Shown: positions 7,121 to 13,020 of the stretch, one piece after another
How positions within the stretch are numbered: the first letter of the stretch is position 1
Layout of the letters: each line of letters starts with the position of its first letter
Assembly: GCF_004335005.1 (NCBI RefSeq)
Contig: NZ_RQRT01000003.1
Location: forward strand, 124,001 to 188,000
Direction: 5' to 3'
From: Paracoccus nototheniae
GTDB lineage: Bacteria; Pseudomonadota; Alphaproteobacteria; Rhodobacterales; Rhodobacteraceae
DNA: 64,000 nucleotides
Notes under the pieces: generated by a model
The model's input: only the letters and a program-made list of their open reading frames with translations
Database searches by the model: none
What the model was told of the DNA's origin: nothing
Made by a program: the position numbers and the translations under genes

Positions 7121-7150
7121 AAAAGGGCGCGGCCTGTGTTAGGCAGCGCC
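7121..7150 (-). terminator. tR1-like intrinsic terminator between Cro-like and CII-like genes
   Basis: On the minus strand GGCGCTGCCT (7150-7141) pairs with AGGCCGCGCC (7135-7126) at nine of ten positions around a 5-base loop, followed by CTTTT. The stem overlaps the stop codon of the Cro-like gene. In lambdoid phages the terminator at this place controls read-through into the delayed-early genes. Confidence 0.62.
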
Positions 7151-7387
7151 CGCGCTGGAGTTATCGATGCCTGCAAAGCTGAAGAGGCGCTCCGGGCACT
7201 GGATCCCGGACTCCGCGCAAAGAGCGCGGACCGCATAGAACCACCTTGCCGGGAAACGGTTTTCGCTCGCGGCATTGCTGACAGCGGTCAGGCCGACGCC
7301 GACCGCCGAAGCGATAGCCTGGCGCCCGACGACTTCGCAGATGGCCGATACTGTGGGTGGGGTGTGCTGATCCATAGGGAGGACCAT
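7139..7387 (-). CDS. Cro/YdaS-like phage regulator
   Basis: 82 residues if started at 7387, or 78 from the ATG at 7375. Residues 20-45 (VVGRQAIASAVGVGLTAVSNAASENRFPARW) are a helix-turn-helix of the Cro/YdaS style. It is the first gene of the leftward early operon and divergent from the repressor. Neither start has a normal ribosome site; the ATG at 7387 lies just after a GATTAT box, so the message may be nearly leaderless. Assignment as the lytic regulator is by position and HTH. Confidence 0.6.
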   Translation of the reverse strand: MVLPMDQHTPPTVSAICEVVGRQAIASAVGVGLTAVSNAASENRFPARWFYAVRALCAESGIQCPERLFSFAGIDNSSAGAA

Positions 7388-7463
7388 AGTCCAGATAATC
7401 TGAACCGTAAAGGTTCAGATCGTGGGGCGTTCAATTATTCTGGACAATGCAGATAATCGCCAC
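7388..7463. promoter_or_regulatory. Immunity operator/promoter region between divergent repressor and Cro-like genes
   Basis: CAGATAATC occurs at 7392-7400 and 7450-7458 in the same orientation, and CAGAT again at 7416. The first copy is part of a dyad CAGAT-A-ATCTG (7392-7402). On the plus strand GATAAT at 7452-7457 ends 6 bases before the ATG at 7464, the distance of a -10 box to a start site, suggesting a leaderless repressor message. On the minus strand the matching GATTAT precedes the start at 7387. The boxes overlap the repeats, so the regulators likely bind over both promoters. Confidence 0.58.
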
Positions 7464-7799
7464 ATGAACCTAGATCGTAAGACTCAGCTGGCGCGGGTGA
7501 ATGACATGGGCCTCGCGGCCACTGCCATTCGTTTGCGCGCAGCCTTTCTCGCCAGTGGCCTTGCTCAGCAACAGGACCTAGCCAGAGCATCGGGCGTGTC
7601 AAAAACTGTTCTCAGCAATGCCATGTCAGGGGCCACATATCCCAATCGCGAGGTGATGAAGTATCTGTACCGCGCCCACAGAATCGACTTCAACTTTCTC
7701 ATGAACGGCGATTTCGCTCAGCTGCCCGGCGACGTGCAGCAGCAGATTTTTGCTGCGCTCGAAGTCGCAACCAGTGAATGGGATCAAAAAGAAGGCTGA
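7464..7799 (+). CDS. Phage repressor, short HTH-only type
   Basis: 111 residues from the ATG at 7464 (MNLDRKTQLARVNDMG). Residues about 22-60 (AFLASGLAQQQDLARASGVSKTVLSNAMSGATYP) are an HTH_3/Cro-CI domain. It lacks the S24 self-cleaving peptidase domain of CI-type repressors, so induction cannot use RecA-stimulated autocleavage. No ribosome site is visible and a -10-like box abuts the start, consistent with a leaderless transcript. It is transcribed away from the early operon. Confidence 0.65.
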   Translation: MNLDRKTQLARVNDMGLAATAIRLRAAFLASGLAQQQDLARASGVSKTVLSNAMSGATYPNREVMKYLYRAHRIDFNFLMNGDFAQLPGDVQQQIFAALEVATSEWDQKEG

Positions 7800-7880
7800 G
7801 GTCGAGCCCGAGACGAACTCCCAATCTCGCAACCAAGAACATAAGCCGACCCATCCACACCCCCTCCGGAAGAACACTTA

Positions 7881-7926
7881 GTGAACATAGGCGGCTGTTC
7901 GCCGATATGTCTACCGTTAGGTTCAC
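7881..7926. repeat. Nested inverted repeat downstream of the repressor
   Basis: GTGAAC (7881) pairs with GTTCAC (7921), and within it ACATA/TATGT and GGCG/CGCC (7890/7900) also pair. It lies in the 190-base gap between repressor and lipoprotein gene and could be an operator or the 5' leader of the lipoprotein message. No poly-T follows, so it is not a simple terminator. Confidence 0.35.
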
Positions 7927-7990
7927 CTCATGATATCGTGATCAACGGGGCCTTGCTCCCGAAAGAGAAACTGACGCGGAGGAAACGATT

Positions 7991-8350
7991 TTGAAACTTA
8001 TTACATTGGCCATGGTGGCTGCGCTCGCAGGGTGCGGTGGAATCAACTATGCGATGGAGCATTACTCGGGTGTCGACGTGCAGCAATTCGCCTCAGGAGG
8101 CACCACATACCGGATCTTTGATAAGCCGGACGAGAACCGCCTGATGATCACCCCGACGCTCGGAAATGCCGCTGCTGCTGGCGCTATCCAAGGCGGCACT
8201 CTCGGCATCTCCGGAAGCCCGCTTGGCCCCCAGGGCGAATACCGGCTGGCATCTCAAGCTTTCCTCGACGCGCGTCGCCAAGGCTGCAAGGTCACCGACG
8301 GATCGAAGATCCTGCACCCGCAATACGAGTTCTTCTATGCCTGCGAGTGA
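7991..8350 (+). CDS. Small prophage lipoprotein, TTG start
   Basis: 119 residues. The TTG at 7991 is preceded by GGAGG at 8 bases and gives a perfect signal: a Lys at position 2, a hydrophobic stretch and lipobox LAGC, so Cys15 would be lipidated. The mature part is soluble, with cysteines at QGCKV and FYACE near the end that could form a disulfide. Position next to the repressor and outside both main operons is typical of lysogenic-conversion (moron) genes, e.g. superinfection exclusion. That role is inferred; no family is recognised. Confidence 0.65.
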   Translation: MKLITLAMVAALAGCGGINYAMEHYSGVDVQQFASGGTTYRIFDKPDENRLMITPTLGNAAAAGAIQGGTLGISGSPLGPQGEYRLASQAFLDARRQGCKVTDGSKILHPQYEFFYACE

Positions 8351-8687
8351 TGGTCGTGGCCCGCGCCGCCCGCAGTACAGGTCGGCGCGCTTACTTCTGA
8401 CGATCGCGTCAGTTGCCGGGATCATTGCGATAGTCGGTGGCGTATTGATCTTGCTAGGTCAGTCCACGACCAGCGCAGGGCTGATGCCGTTAGCGCTCGG
8501 GTCTGGGCTATTGCTGAACGGTTTCGTTGTCGTTGCCGGTGCGCAGATGGGCTCCGCGGCGCTCGATACCGCAGTCTCGACCAGAGAAACTGCCGATGCC
8601 GTCAGAGCCCTTCTATCGGAGAGGGGCGAGGCCGCAGGGGTAAAGCCGGACGTTGGCCAGCCGTCAGGCCTGAGGGCGACAAGGTGA
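8337..8687 (+). CDS. Two-helix membrane protein of the prophage
   Basis: 116 residues from the ATG at 8337, overlapping the lipoprotein gene by 14 bases. Two membrane segments are visible: LLLTIASVAGIIAIVGGVLIL near residues 18-38 and a second near residues 48-70 ending VVVAGAQMG. A soluble C-terminal tail of about 45 residues follows. Co-transcription with the lipoprotein suggests a joint envelope function. No family recognised. Confidence 0.6.
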   Translation: MPASDGRGPRRPQYRSARLLLTIASVAGIIAIVGGVLILLGQSTTSAGLMPLALGSGLLLNGFVVVAGAQMGSAALDTAVSTRETADAVRALLSERGEAAGVKPDVGQPSGLRATR

Positions 8688-8724
8688 TCTGACCGAAGCG
8701 CCTCGGCGAAGCCGTTTATGGATG

Positions 8725-8750
8725 AAAGGCCCGCCCACCGGCGGGCTTTT
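8725..8750 (+). terminator. Intrinsic terminator after the lipoprotein/membrane-protein pair
   Basis: GCCCGCC (8729) and GGCGGGC (8740) form a 7-bp stem with a CACC loop and run into TTTT; AAA precedes the stem, so it may also act on the other strand. It separates the immunity-side genes from the rightward operon. Confidence 0.7.
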
Positions 8751-8802
8751 CTATTGTCGGTCGGTCGCGGACCTTGGCCGCCAACACCCGATAAGAGGTG
8801 CT

Positions 8803-8855
8803 GTCCATCTTTTCTGAACTAAGATGTTGACCGTCCATTTTATCTGAACTAATGT
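8803..8855 (+). promoter_or_regulatory. Promoter of the rightward operon with two 20-bp direct repeats
   Basis: TTGACC (8827-8832), a 17-base spacer and TAATGT (8850-8855) make a good vegetative promoter about 40 bases before the first gene. A 20-bp sequence ending TCTGAACTAA occurs at 8803-8822 and 8833-8852 (18 of 20 identical, 30 bases apart). The second copy fills the promoter spacer and part of the -10, so it is probably the binding site of a phage regulator. CTGAAC is also found in the immunity region at 7399-7404. Confidence 0.6.
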
Positions 8856-8896
8856 CCTCCTAGCCGGGTCCGATGCCTGGCCAGATGGAGGCCAGC

Positions 8897-9133
8897 ATGA
8901 CAATCCGCCACGAGGAATATGAAGCCAACATGCGCAGGCGGGCGGCCAGCGATATGCCGTCGCAAGTCCGCCCACTGAACCCGATCACTGTTCTGCTGAT
9001 CGGGGTGGCGTTCGGGCTGCTCTTCTGGATCGCTCTTTTCTCCGGAATCGCCCGCGCCAATGCTCGCCCCGCGGCTTGCGCCGATCTGGTCGCAGCCGAG
9101 TGCATGGCGCTGCATCAGGAGGCCCGCCGGTGA
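8897..9133 (+). CDS. Small single-helix membrane protein with C-terminal cysteine pair (1 of 3)
   Basis: 78 residues from the ATG at 8897, chosen because GGAGG lies 5 bases upstream. A basic N-terminus (residues 1-30) is followed by one membrane segment (PITVLLIGVAFGLLFWIALF, about 29-48) and a short tail with CADLVAAEC. The positive-inside rule places the tail in the periplasm, where the cysteines could pair. The two following membrane proteins share this plan. No known family; could be a phage membrane effector or lysis accessory. Confidence 0.58.
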   Translation: MTIRHEEYEANMRRRAASDMPSQVRPLNPITVLLIGVAFGLLFWIALFSGIARANARPAACADLVAAECMALHQEARR

Positions 9134-9363
9134 GATACAGGGCGCACGGTCTTGATGATCCATACGACGTCACGCCATCGCGGGGCGAAGTCTTGTGGTG
9201 CGGGCTGGGGATGGTCTGCATGCTGATCGTCACCCTTGTTTTTCTGGTCCGCGATGTGCGGCTGGACAGGATCGAGGCCGAGCAGCTCGCGCGCTGGCCC
9301 GTCCAGTGCCAGGGCCTGTCCTTCCCCGAGTGCGCCGCGATCTTCCACGAGCCCCAGCCATGA
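9130..9363 (+). CDS. Small single-helix membrane protein with C-terminal cysteine pair (2 of 3), GTG start
   Basis: 77 residues from the GTG at 9130, overlapping the upstream TGA (GTGA). One membrane segment (VLWCGLGMVCMLIVTLVFLV, about 22-41) is followed by a tail ending VQCQGLSFPECAAIFHEPQP. The CxxL...EC pattern matches the tail of the preceding gene product (CADLVAAEC). Unknown function. Confidence 0.55.
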   Translation: MRYRAHGLDDPYDVTPSRGEVLWCGLGMVCMLIVTLVFLVRDVRLDRIEAEQLARWPVQCQGLSFPECAAIFHEPQP

Positions 9364-9536
9364 CCGCGCCGGACCGCAACGCAGCGGATCGCGCCATGCT
9401 GGCCGATTTCATCCATCACCCCGCGCAGGACTGCGATGCGGCGGCACGGCGCCTTGCGGCATCGGCCAACCCCCGCGATCGCGAAATGGCGGCGGAATGG
9501 AATGCCCTGCGCAGTGTCACCTGCGTCCGGCTTTGA
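9360..9536 (+). CDS. Small soluble prophage protein (58 aa)
   Basis: Starts MTAPDRNAADRAMLADF at an ATGA overlap with the preceding gene. Helical, with cysteines in AQDCDAAAR and VTCVRL. No recognised domain. The coupled overlap and lack of frame alternatives support it as a real gene despite its size. Confidence 0.5.
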   Translation: MTAPDRNAADRAMLADFIHHPAQDCDAAARRLAASANPRDREMAAEWNALRSVTCVRL

Positions 9537-9595
9537 GTTCCGGCGGATCCTCCCCCGCCGGTTGCCCGGGCGTGCTGTCCTGCCGCCCCGACTAG

Positions 9596-9627
9596 CCCGC
9601 GCCATCCATTCGACCCGTTGGCGCGGG
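9596..9627. repeat. Inverted repeat in the small-gene operon
   Basis: CCCGCGCCA (9596-9604) and TGGCGCGGG (9619-9627) are a perfect 9-bp dyad with a 14-base loop, in the only sizeable gap (117 bases) of the rightward operon. No T run follows; it may be a weak terminator, an RNA-processing hairpin or a protein site. Confidence 0.4.
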
Positions 9628-9659
9628 CACCTTCCTTTCACCCCTGAGCGAGGTTGATC

Positions 9660-9953
9660 ATGCAGATCCCGACCTTCCCGAAGCACCCGATCGATGTGCC
9701 GGTCTCGACCGACGAATGGTACGACGTCGACCCGCTGACCCACCGCGCAAAGCTGGTCACCTTCGACGCATATAATCGTGCGGTCCGTCAGGCGCGCGAC
9801 ACCGGGATCGTCATTGGCATCTGGGCGGGGGTTATCCTCTTCAGCCTCGGGCTTGTGGCGCGCGAGCTGCTGTTCATCTTCTGGCCGGCGGCCTGCGACG
9901 GCATCGACGGCTCGGTCGCCTGCGTCTCGAATATCGTGGGGGGCTGGCTGTGA
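9660..9953 (+). CDS. Small single-helix membrane protein with C-terminal cysteine pair (3 of 3)
   Basis: 97 residues from the ATG at 9660 (GCGAGG 6 bases upstream; a TTG at 9654 is in frame). A soluble N-terminus of about 50 residues is followed by a membrane segment (IVIGIWAGVILFSLGLVA, about 51-68) and a tail with CDGIDGSVAC. The order of features repeats that of the genes at 8897 and 9130, though the tail motif is looser. Unknown function. Confidence 0.58.
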   Translation: MQIPTFPKHPIDVPVSTDEWYDVDPLTHRAKLVTFDAYNRAVRQARDTGIVIGIWAGVILFSLGLVARELLFIFWPAACDGIDGSVACVSNIVGGWL

Positions 9954-10264
9954 ACGATATGCTGTCCGTCCTCAAGCCGCTGGCGAATGCCGCATGGAAT
10001 GCCGTCAGCGCCGCCAAGCAGGCGGATGACCCGCGCAGCGGCAGGATCAAGGAACTGGCCTTTGCCGCCGATGCCTTGCTGCTGGATCAGCCCGCGCCGC
10101 GCGACACCCTCGCATGGGCAGAGCGCGCGGCGCATGACGCCCGCGTTGCCCGCGCCGTCGCCATCCTCGAGGCAGCCGAGCGCGAAGACAAGAACGGCTC
10201 GCCGAACAGCGTCAGCTATGTCGCCGCTGCCGCCCTCGATGCGCTGAAAGGGCCGAGCACATGA
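9950..10264 (+). CDS. Hypothetical phage protein (104 aa), GTG start
   Basis: The GTG at 9950 overlaps the upstream TGA (GTGA). Largely helical and alanine-rich (AAKQADDPRSGRIKELAFAADALLLDQP). No recognised domain. Member of the coupled rightward operon. Confidence 0.55.
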   Translation: MNDMLSVLKPLANAAWNAVSAAKQADDPRSGRIKELAFAADALLLDQPAPRDTLAWAERAAHDARVARAVAILEAAEREDKNGSPNSVSYVAAAALDALKGPST

Positions 10265-10560
10265 CCCCGCGCCGCATGGCCGTCGCGGCCCTCATTCACC
10301 ACGAATGCAGCATCCGGGGCTGGGACCGCACCTCTGGCGAAGTCGCCCTGGCGCTGTGCGAGCATTACCCCAGCGCGCGCGAATGGTCTGTGACCGCCCG
10401 GCACGTCGCCGGGGTGGCCCGGGAAAAGGGCTGGTCAGCCCGCCTGCGCGGCGCCGCCACCGGCAAGAATGAGGGCGTCCCAGCGTCGGTGCGGCTCGAT
10501 CAGGAACTCGCGGCCCTCGACGGCGGGCGCGGCTTCGATCCGCTGGAGTTTGCAGCATGA
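10261..10560 (+). CDS. Hypothetical phage protein (99 aa)
   Basis: Starts MTPRRMAVAALIHHECSIRGWDRTSGEVA. Residues 1-65 look like a compact helical domain with a possible HTH (SGEVALALCEHYPSAREWSVTARHVAGVAREKGW), followed by an extended tail. Overlaps both neighbours by 4 bases. Function unknown. Confidence 0.58.
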   Translation: MTPRRMAVAALIHHECSIRGWDRTSGEVALALCEHYPSAREWSVTARHVAGVAREKGWSARLRGAATGKNEGVPASVRLDQELAALDGGRGFDPLEFAA

Positions 10561-11180
10561 AGACCTTCGCCGATTTCCAGCGGTATATCCGCGAGCACCG
10601 CATGACGATCGAGATGGACGACGGCGTTCATCGGTCGATCTTCTTCGGCAAGCCGGGCAGCAGCAACTGCCATTACCGGCTGGTGACTTATCCCGGCGGT
10701 CTGTTGATCGCGGGCGATTGCGGCTCCTACAGCTTCGAGCGCGCCCGAGACATGTTCGAGTTCTTCCGCGACCCGCACATGACGAATGCAATCAATCCGT
10801 CCTACTGGCACGAGAAAATGCAGGCCGAGTGCAAGCGAGGATCGCAGGAGTTCTCTGACGCGCGCTTTGAGGAGGCGGTCAGGGAAGAGATATCAAAGTG
10901 GGAGGTCACCCTCGGGTCCGCGGATAAGATCGTCCAAGAGGTCGAGGCCGAGGTGCTGTGCGAACCCAGCAGCCAGAACGATGCCATGCATCTGATCCAC
11001 AACTTCGAATCCAGCGAAGGCCATTCCTTCGATGACTTCTATCCCAATTGCCTCGAGTGGTCTTGGTCCTTCCGTTGGAACCTCTTCGCCATCGTCTGGG
11101 GCATCAAGCAATACGACCTCGCGAAGCAAGGCCGCACTCAGGCCGATCATGACCGCCGGGTCTTGGCAGGTGCAGCATGA
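10557..11180 (+). CDS. Conserved phage protein of unknown function (207 aa)
   Basis: Starts MKTFADFQRYIREHRMTI. The segment from residue 25 to 80 (IFFGKPGSSNCHYRLVTYPGGLLIAGDCGSYSFERARDMFEFFR) matches a family I recall as widespread in proteobacterial prophages, whose members share a W/YPG-LxIxGDxGxYxFxRxxDMFxFFR pattern. The rest is acidic and helical. Its biochemical role is not known. It is the largest unknown of the rightward operon. Confidence 0.68.
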   Translation: MKTFADFQRYIREHRMTIEMDDGVHRSIFFGKPGSSNCHYRLVTYPGGLLIAGDCGSYSFERARDMFEFFRDPHMTNAINPSYWHEKMQAECKRGSQEFSDARFEEAVREEISKWEVTLGSADKIVQEVEAEVLCEPSSQNDAMHLIHNFESSEGHSFDDFYPNCLEWSWSFRWNLFAIVWGIKQYDLAKQGRTQADHDRRVLAGAA

Positions 11181-11368
11181 CGCACGACGAGAAAAAGAAG
11201 GTCCAGGACCTGACCGAGCGCTTCACGGCCCGGGAACTGGCGGCGGCTTACATCAAGGCTTCGCGCCGCGCCAAGGATGCCGAGCGCAAACTGCAGAAGG
11301 CCCAGAAGGAAAACATCGACATGCGCATCAAGGGCTGGGCGCGCTCGATGGGCGGGCTAAGCCTATGA
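11177..11368 (+). CDS. Small coiled-coil phage protein (63 aa)
   Basis: Starts MTHDEKKKVQDLTERF. Nearly the whole chain is one charged helix with heptad-like hydrophobics (residues 10-50), so a coiled coil is likely. ATGA overlaps with both neighbours. Function unknown. Confidence 0.55.
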   Translation: MTHDEKKKVQDLTERFTARELAAAYIKASRRAKDAERKLQKAQKENIDMRIKGWARSMGGLSL

Positions 11369-11613
11369 GCCGCCAGATGATCGAGAAGCGCAGCTCGGGC
11401 TATCTGCCGCCCAGCATCCAGACCAGCGATGCCCATTACATGACCGAGGCGGAGGTGCAGCGCGCCCGGCTCGATGCCGATGCGGTGAAGATCCTCGAGG
11501 GTTGCTTCCGCCGCACGCGCTGGACGGCTGCCGACCGTGACGCCATTGCCCAGCGGCTCGAGGTGATCGTCACCCGCGAGCTGCGGCCCTTAGGCAAGGG
11601 GCGCAGGTCATGA
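11365..11613 (+). CDS. Hypothetical phage protein (82 aa)
   Basis: Starts MSRQMIEKRSSGYLPPSIQTSD at an ATGA overlap. The C-terminal half (ILEGCFRRTRWTAADRDAIAQRLEVIVTREL) is helical and could bind nucleic acid. No recognised domain. Confidence 0.55.
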   Translation: MSRQMIEKRSSGYLPPSIQTSDAHYMTEAEVQRARLDADAVKILEGCFRRTRWTAADRDAIAQRLEVIVTRELRPLGKGRRS

Positions 11614-12314
11614 CGGCCCTCCGCATCCTGATCGCCTGCGAGACGTCCGGCGTCATGCGCCGTGCCTTTGCTGCGCGCGGTCACGACGTCTGGTCCTGCG
11701 ACCTCCTGCCTGCCGAGGATGGCAGCAACCGCCATATCCGGGGCGACGTCCGCGATATCCTTGATGATGGCTGGGACCTGATGTCCGTCATGCATCCGCC
11801 CTGCACCCGCCTTTGCCGGTCGGGCCGTCGCTGGATGTCGGGGCCGGGCAAATGGACCGAGCCCAAGCAGCTGCCGAAAGGTCGCAGCTGGGCCGACATG
11901 CGCGCCGAGTTCGAACAGGGCGTCGATCTGTTCACGGCATGCTGGCGCGCGCCGATCGAGCGAGTGGCGATCGAGAACCCCGAGATGAACGACCTTGCCC
12001 GCGACCGGATGCCGGCGGACCTGCCCGCGCCTCATGTCGTGCAGCCGTTCTGGTTTGGCGAGCCCGCCTATAAGGCGACGGGCTTCTATTTGCGCGGCCT
12101 GCCGCAGCTCACCGCCACCGACCGGCTGCCCGAGCCTGTGCGCGGCAGCGACGAGTGGAAGGCATGGAGCGCGATCCACCGCGCGCCGCCGGGGCCGGAC
12201 CGCTGGAAGATCCGCAGCCGGACTTTCCGGGGCGTGGCCGAGGCCTGCGCCGATCAGTGGGGCGGGCCTGCCGCCGCGACCGGCGCCGCTCAAGCCGCAG
12301 GCGGTGGCGCGTGA
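11610..12314 (+). CDS. Phage DNA cytosine methyltransferase-like protein
   Basis: 234 residues. It opens with a Rossmann-like strand (RILIACETSGVMRRAFAARGHDVWSCDLLPAED), the SAM-binding layout of C5-cytosine methyltransferases, followed by MHPPCTRLCRSG near residue 57 (the catalytic PC motif) and IENPEMN near residue 118 in place of the usual ENV motif. The target-recognition region is very short, as in many phage homologues. Catalytic activity is likely but unproven. ATGA overlap upstream and TGATG downstream. Confidence 0.72.
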   Translation: MTALRILIACETSGVMRRAFAARGHDVWSCDLLPAEDGSNRHIRGDVRDILDDGWDLMSVMHPPCTRLCRSGRRWMSGPGKWTEPKQLPKGRSWADMRAEFEQGVDLFTACWRAPIERVAIENPEMNDLARDRMPADLPAPHVVQPFWFGEPAYKATGFYLRGLPQLTATDRLPEPVRGSDEWKAWSAIHRAPPGPDRWKIRSRTFRGVAEACADQWGGPAAATGAAQAAGGGA

Positions 12315-12460
12315 TGGCCAAACGCAAGCCCCTCCACCCGCTGGACCCCAAGGGGCACCTCGATCCCGCCTGCCTGAGCCTGCGCGCCTTCACATGGCTA
12401 GCGGTCTGCTCGGGCCTTTATTTCCTGCCGACGCTGCTCGTCTTCGCAGGCCGGGGGTGA
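12314..12460 (+). CDS. Small membrane peptide of the prophage (48 aa)
   Basis: Starts MAKRKPLHPLDPKG at an ATG sharing one base with the methyltransferase stop (TGATG). Basic N-terminus, then one hydrophobic stretch (LRAFTWLAVCSGLYFLPTLLVF, about 24-45). Short single-helix peptides of this kind in phages include holin or host-membrane effectors, but nothing here is diagnostic. Confidence 0.48.
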   Translation: MAKRKPLHPLDPKGHLDPACLSLRAFTWLAVCSGLYFLPTLLVFAGRG

Positions 12461-12488
12461 TCGCATCATGACGAAGGGAAGCACGGCC

Positions 12489-12764
12489 ATGGCCATCAAG
12501 ATTGAAGACGTGCGCGAGGCGCTAGTCGCCGGTGACCGCATCATGATTACCCAGATCGCCGAGCCAGAAAGCAAGCGCGGGATCTATTACACCCTGCTGC
12601 GCTCGGGCCGGTCCGTTCCGAAGCGGATCTATGAGGCGCTGAAGGATGACCTGGTGTCTGTCGAGCCGGGCCTCTTTGACGGCTCCCCCCCCCCAGATGC
12701 TGGCCCTGTCTTCCAGTGCCCAATGACAGTTTCCGTCGCCGCTGCGACGAACCGAGAAGGATGA
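12489..12764 (+). CDS. Hypothetical phage protein, possible frameshift at a C10 run
   Basis: About 91 residues from the ATG at 12489 (MAIKIEDVREALVAGDRI, AAGGGA upstream); an in-frame ATG at 12468 is an alternative. The first two thirds (to residue 65) look like a small beta-rich phage protein that ends DGLFDGS or similar. After a run of ten C the reading continues for about 24 residues with poorer codon use. Removing one C instead gives a short tail and stop at 12724-12726 with codon use closer to the rest. The annotated C-terminus is therefore doubtful. Confidence 0.55.
   Translation: MAIKIEDVREALVAGDRIMITQIAEPESKRGIYYTLLRSGRSVPKRIYEALKDDLVSVEPGLFDGSPPPDAGPVFQCPMTVSVAAATNREG
12685..12694. 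repeat. Homopolymer of ten C within a coding region
   Basis: Ten consecutive C residues fall inside the gene at 12489-12764. Runs of this length are prone to polymerase slippage and to base-calling or assembly error, and they change the frame of the last part of the protein. Confidence 0.7.
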
Positions 12765-12768
12765 CGCA

Positions 12769-13020
12769 ATGAGCGACGATCAAGCCTATGGGGTTGCAGC
12801 CGACGAGCTGCGCCAGTTCATCGAGCAATTCGAGCAACTGGAGGCGGAAAAGAAGGACATCGCCGAGCGCCAGAAAGAGGTGATGGCCGAGGCCAAGGCG
12901 CGCGGATACGACACCAAAGTCATGAAGCAGATCATCGCCCTGCGCCGCCGCGACAAGGACGATATCGCCGAGGAAGAATCGATCCTCGACATGTACAAAG
13001 CCGCCCTGGGGATGGTGTGA
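12769..13020 (+). CDS. GapR-like nucleoid protein (DUF2312), phage copy
   Basis: 83 residues. The family pattern is clear: ELRQFIEQFEQLEAEKKDIAERQKEV near residue 14, EAKARGYDTKVMKQIIALRRRD near residue 42 and EEESILDMYKAALG at the end. GapR of Caulobacter is a dimeric coiled-coil protein that binds overtwisted A/T-rich DNA ahead of forks and polymerases and helps topoisomerases. This copy lies in a prophage operon, so it may aid phage replication or replace the host protein on phage DNA. AGAAGGA lies 9 bases upstream of the ATG. Confidence 0.82.
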   Translation: MSDDQAYGVAADELRQFIEQFEQLEAEKKDIAERQKEVMAEAKARGYDTKVMKQIIALRRRDKDDIAEEESILDMYKAALGMV

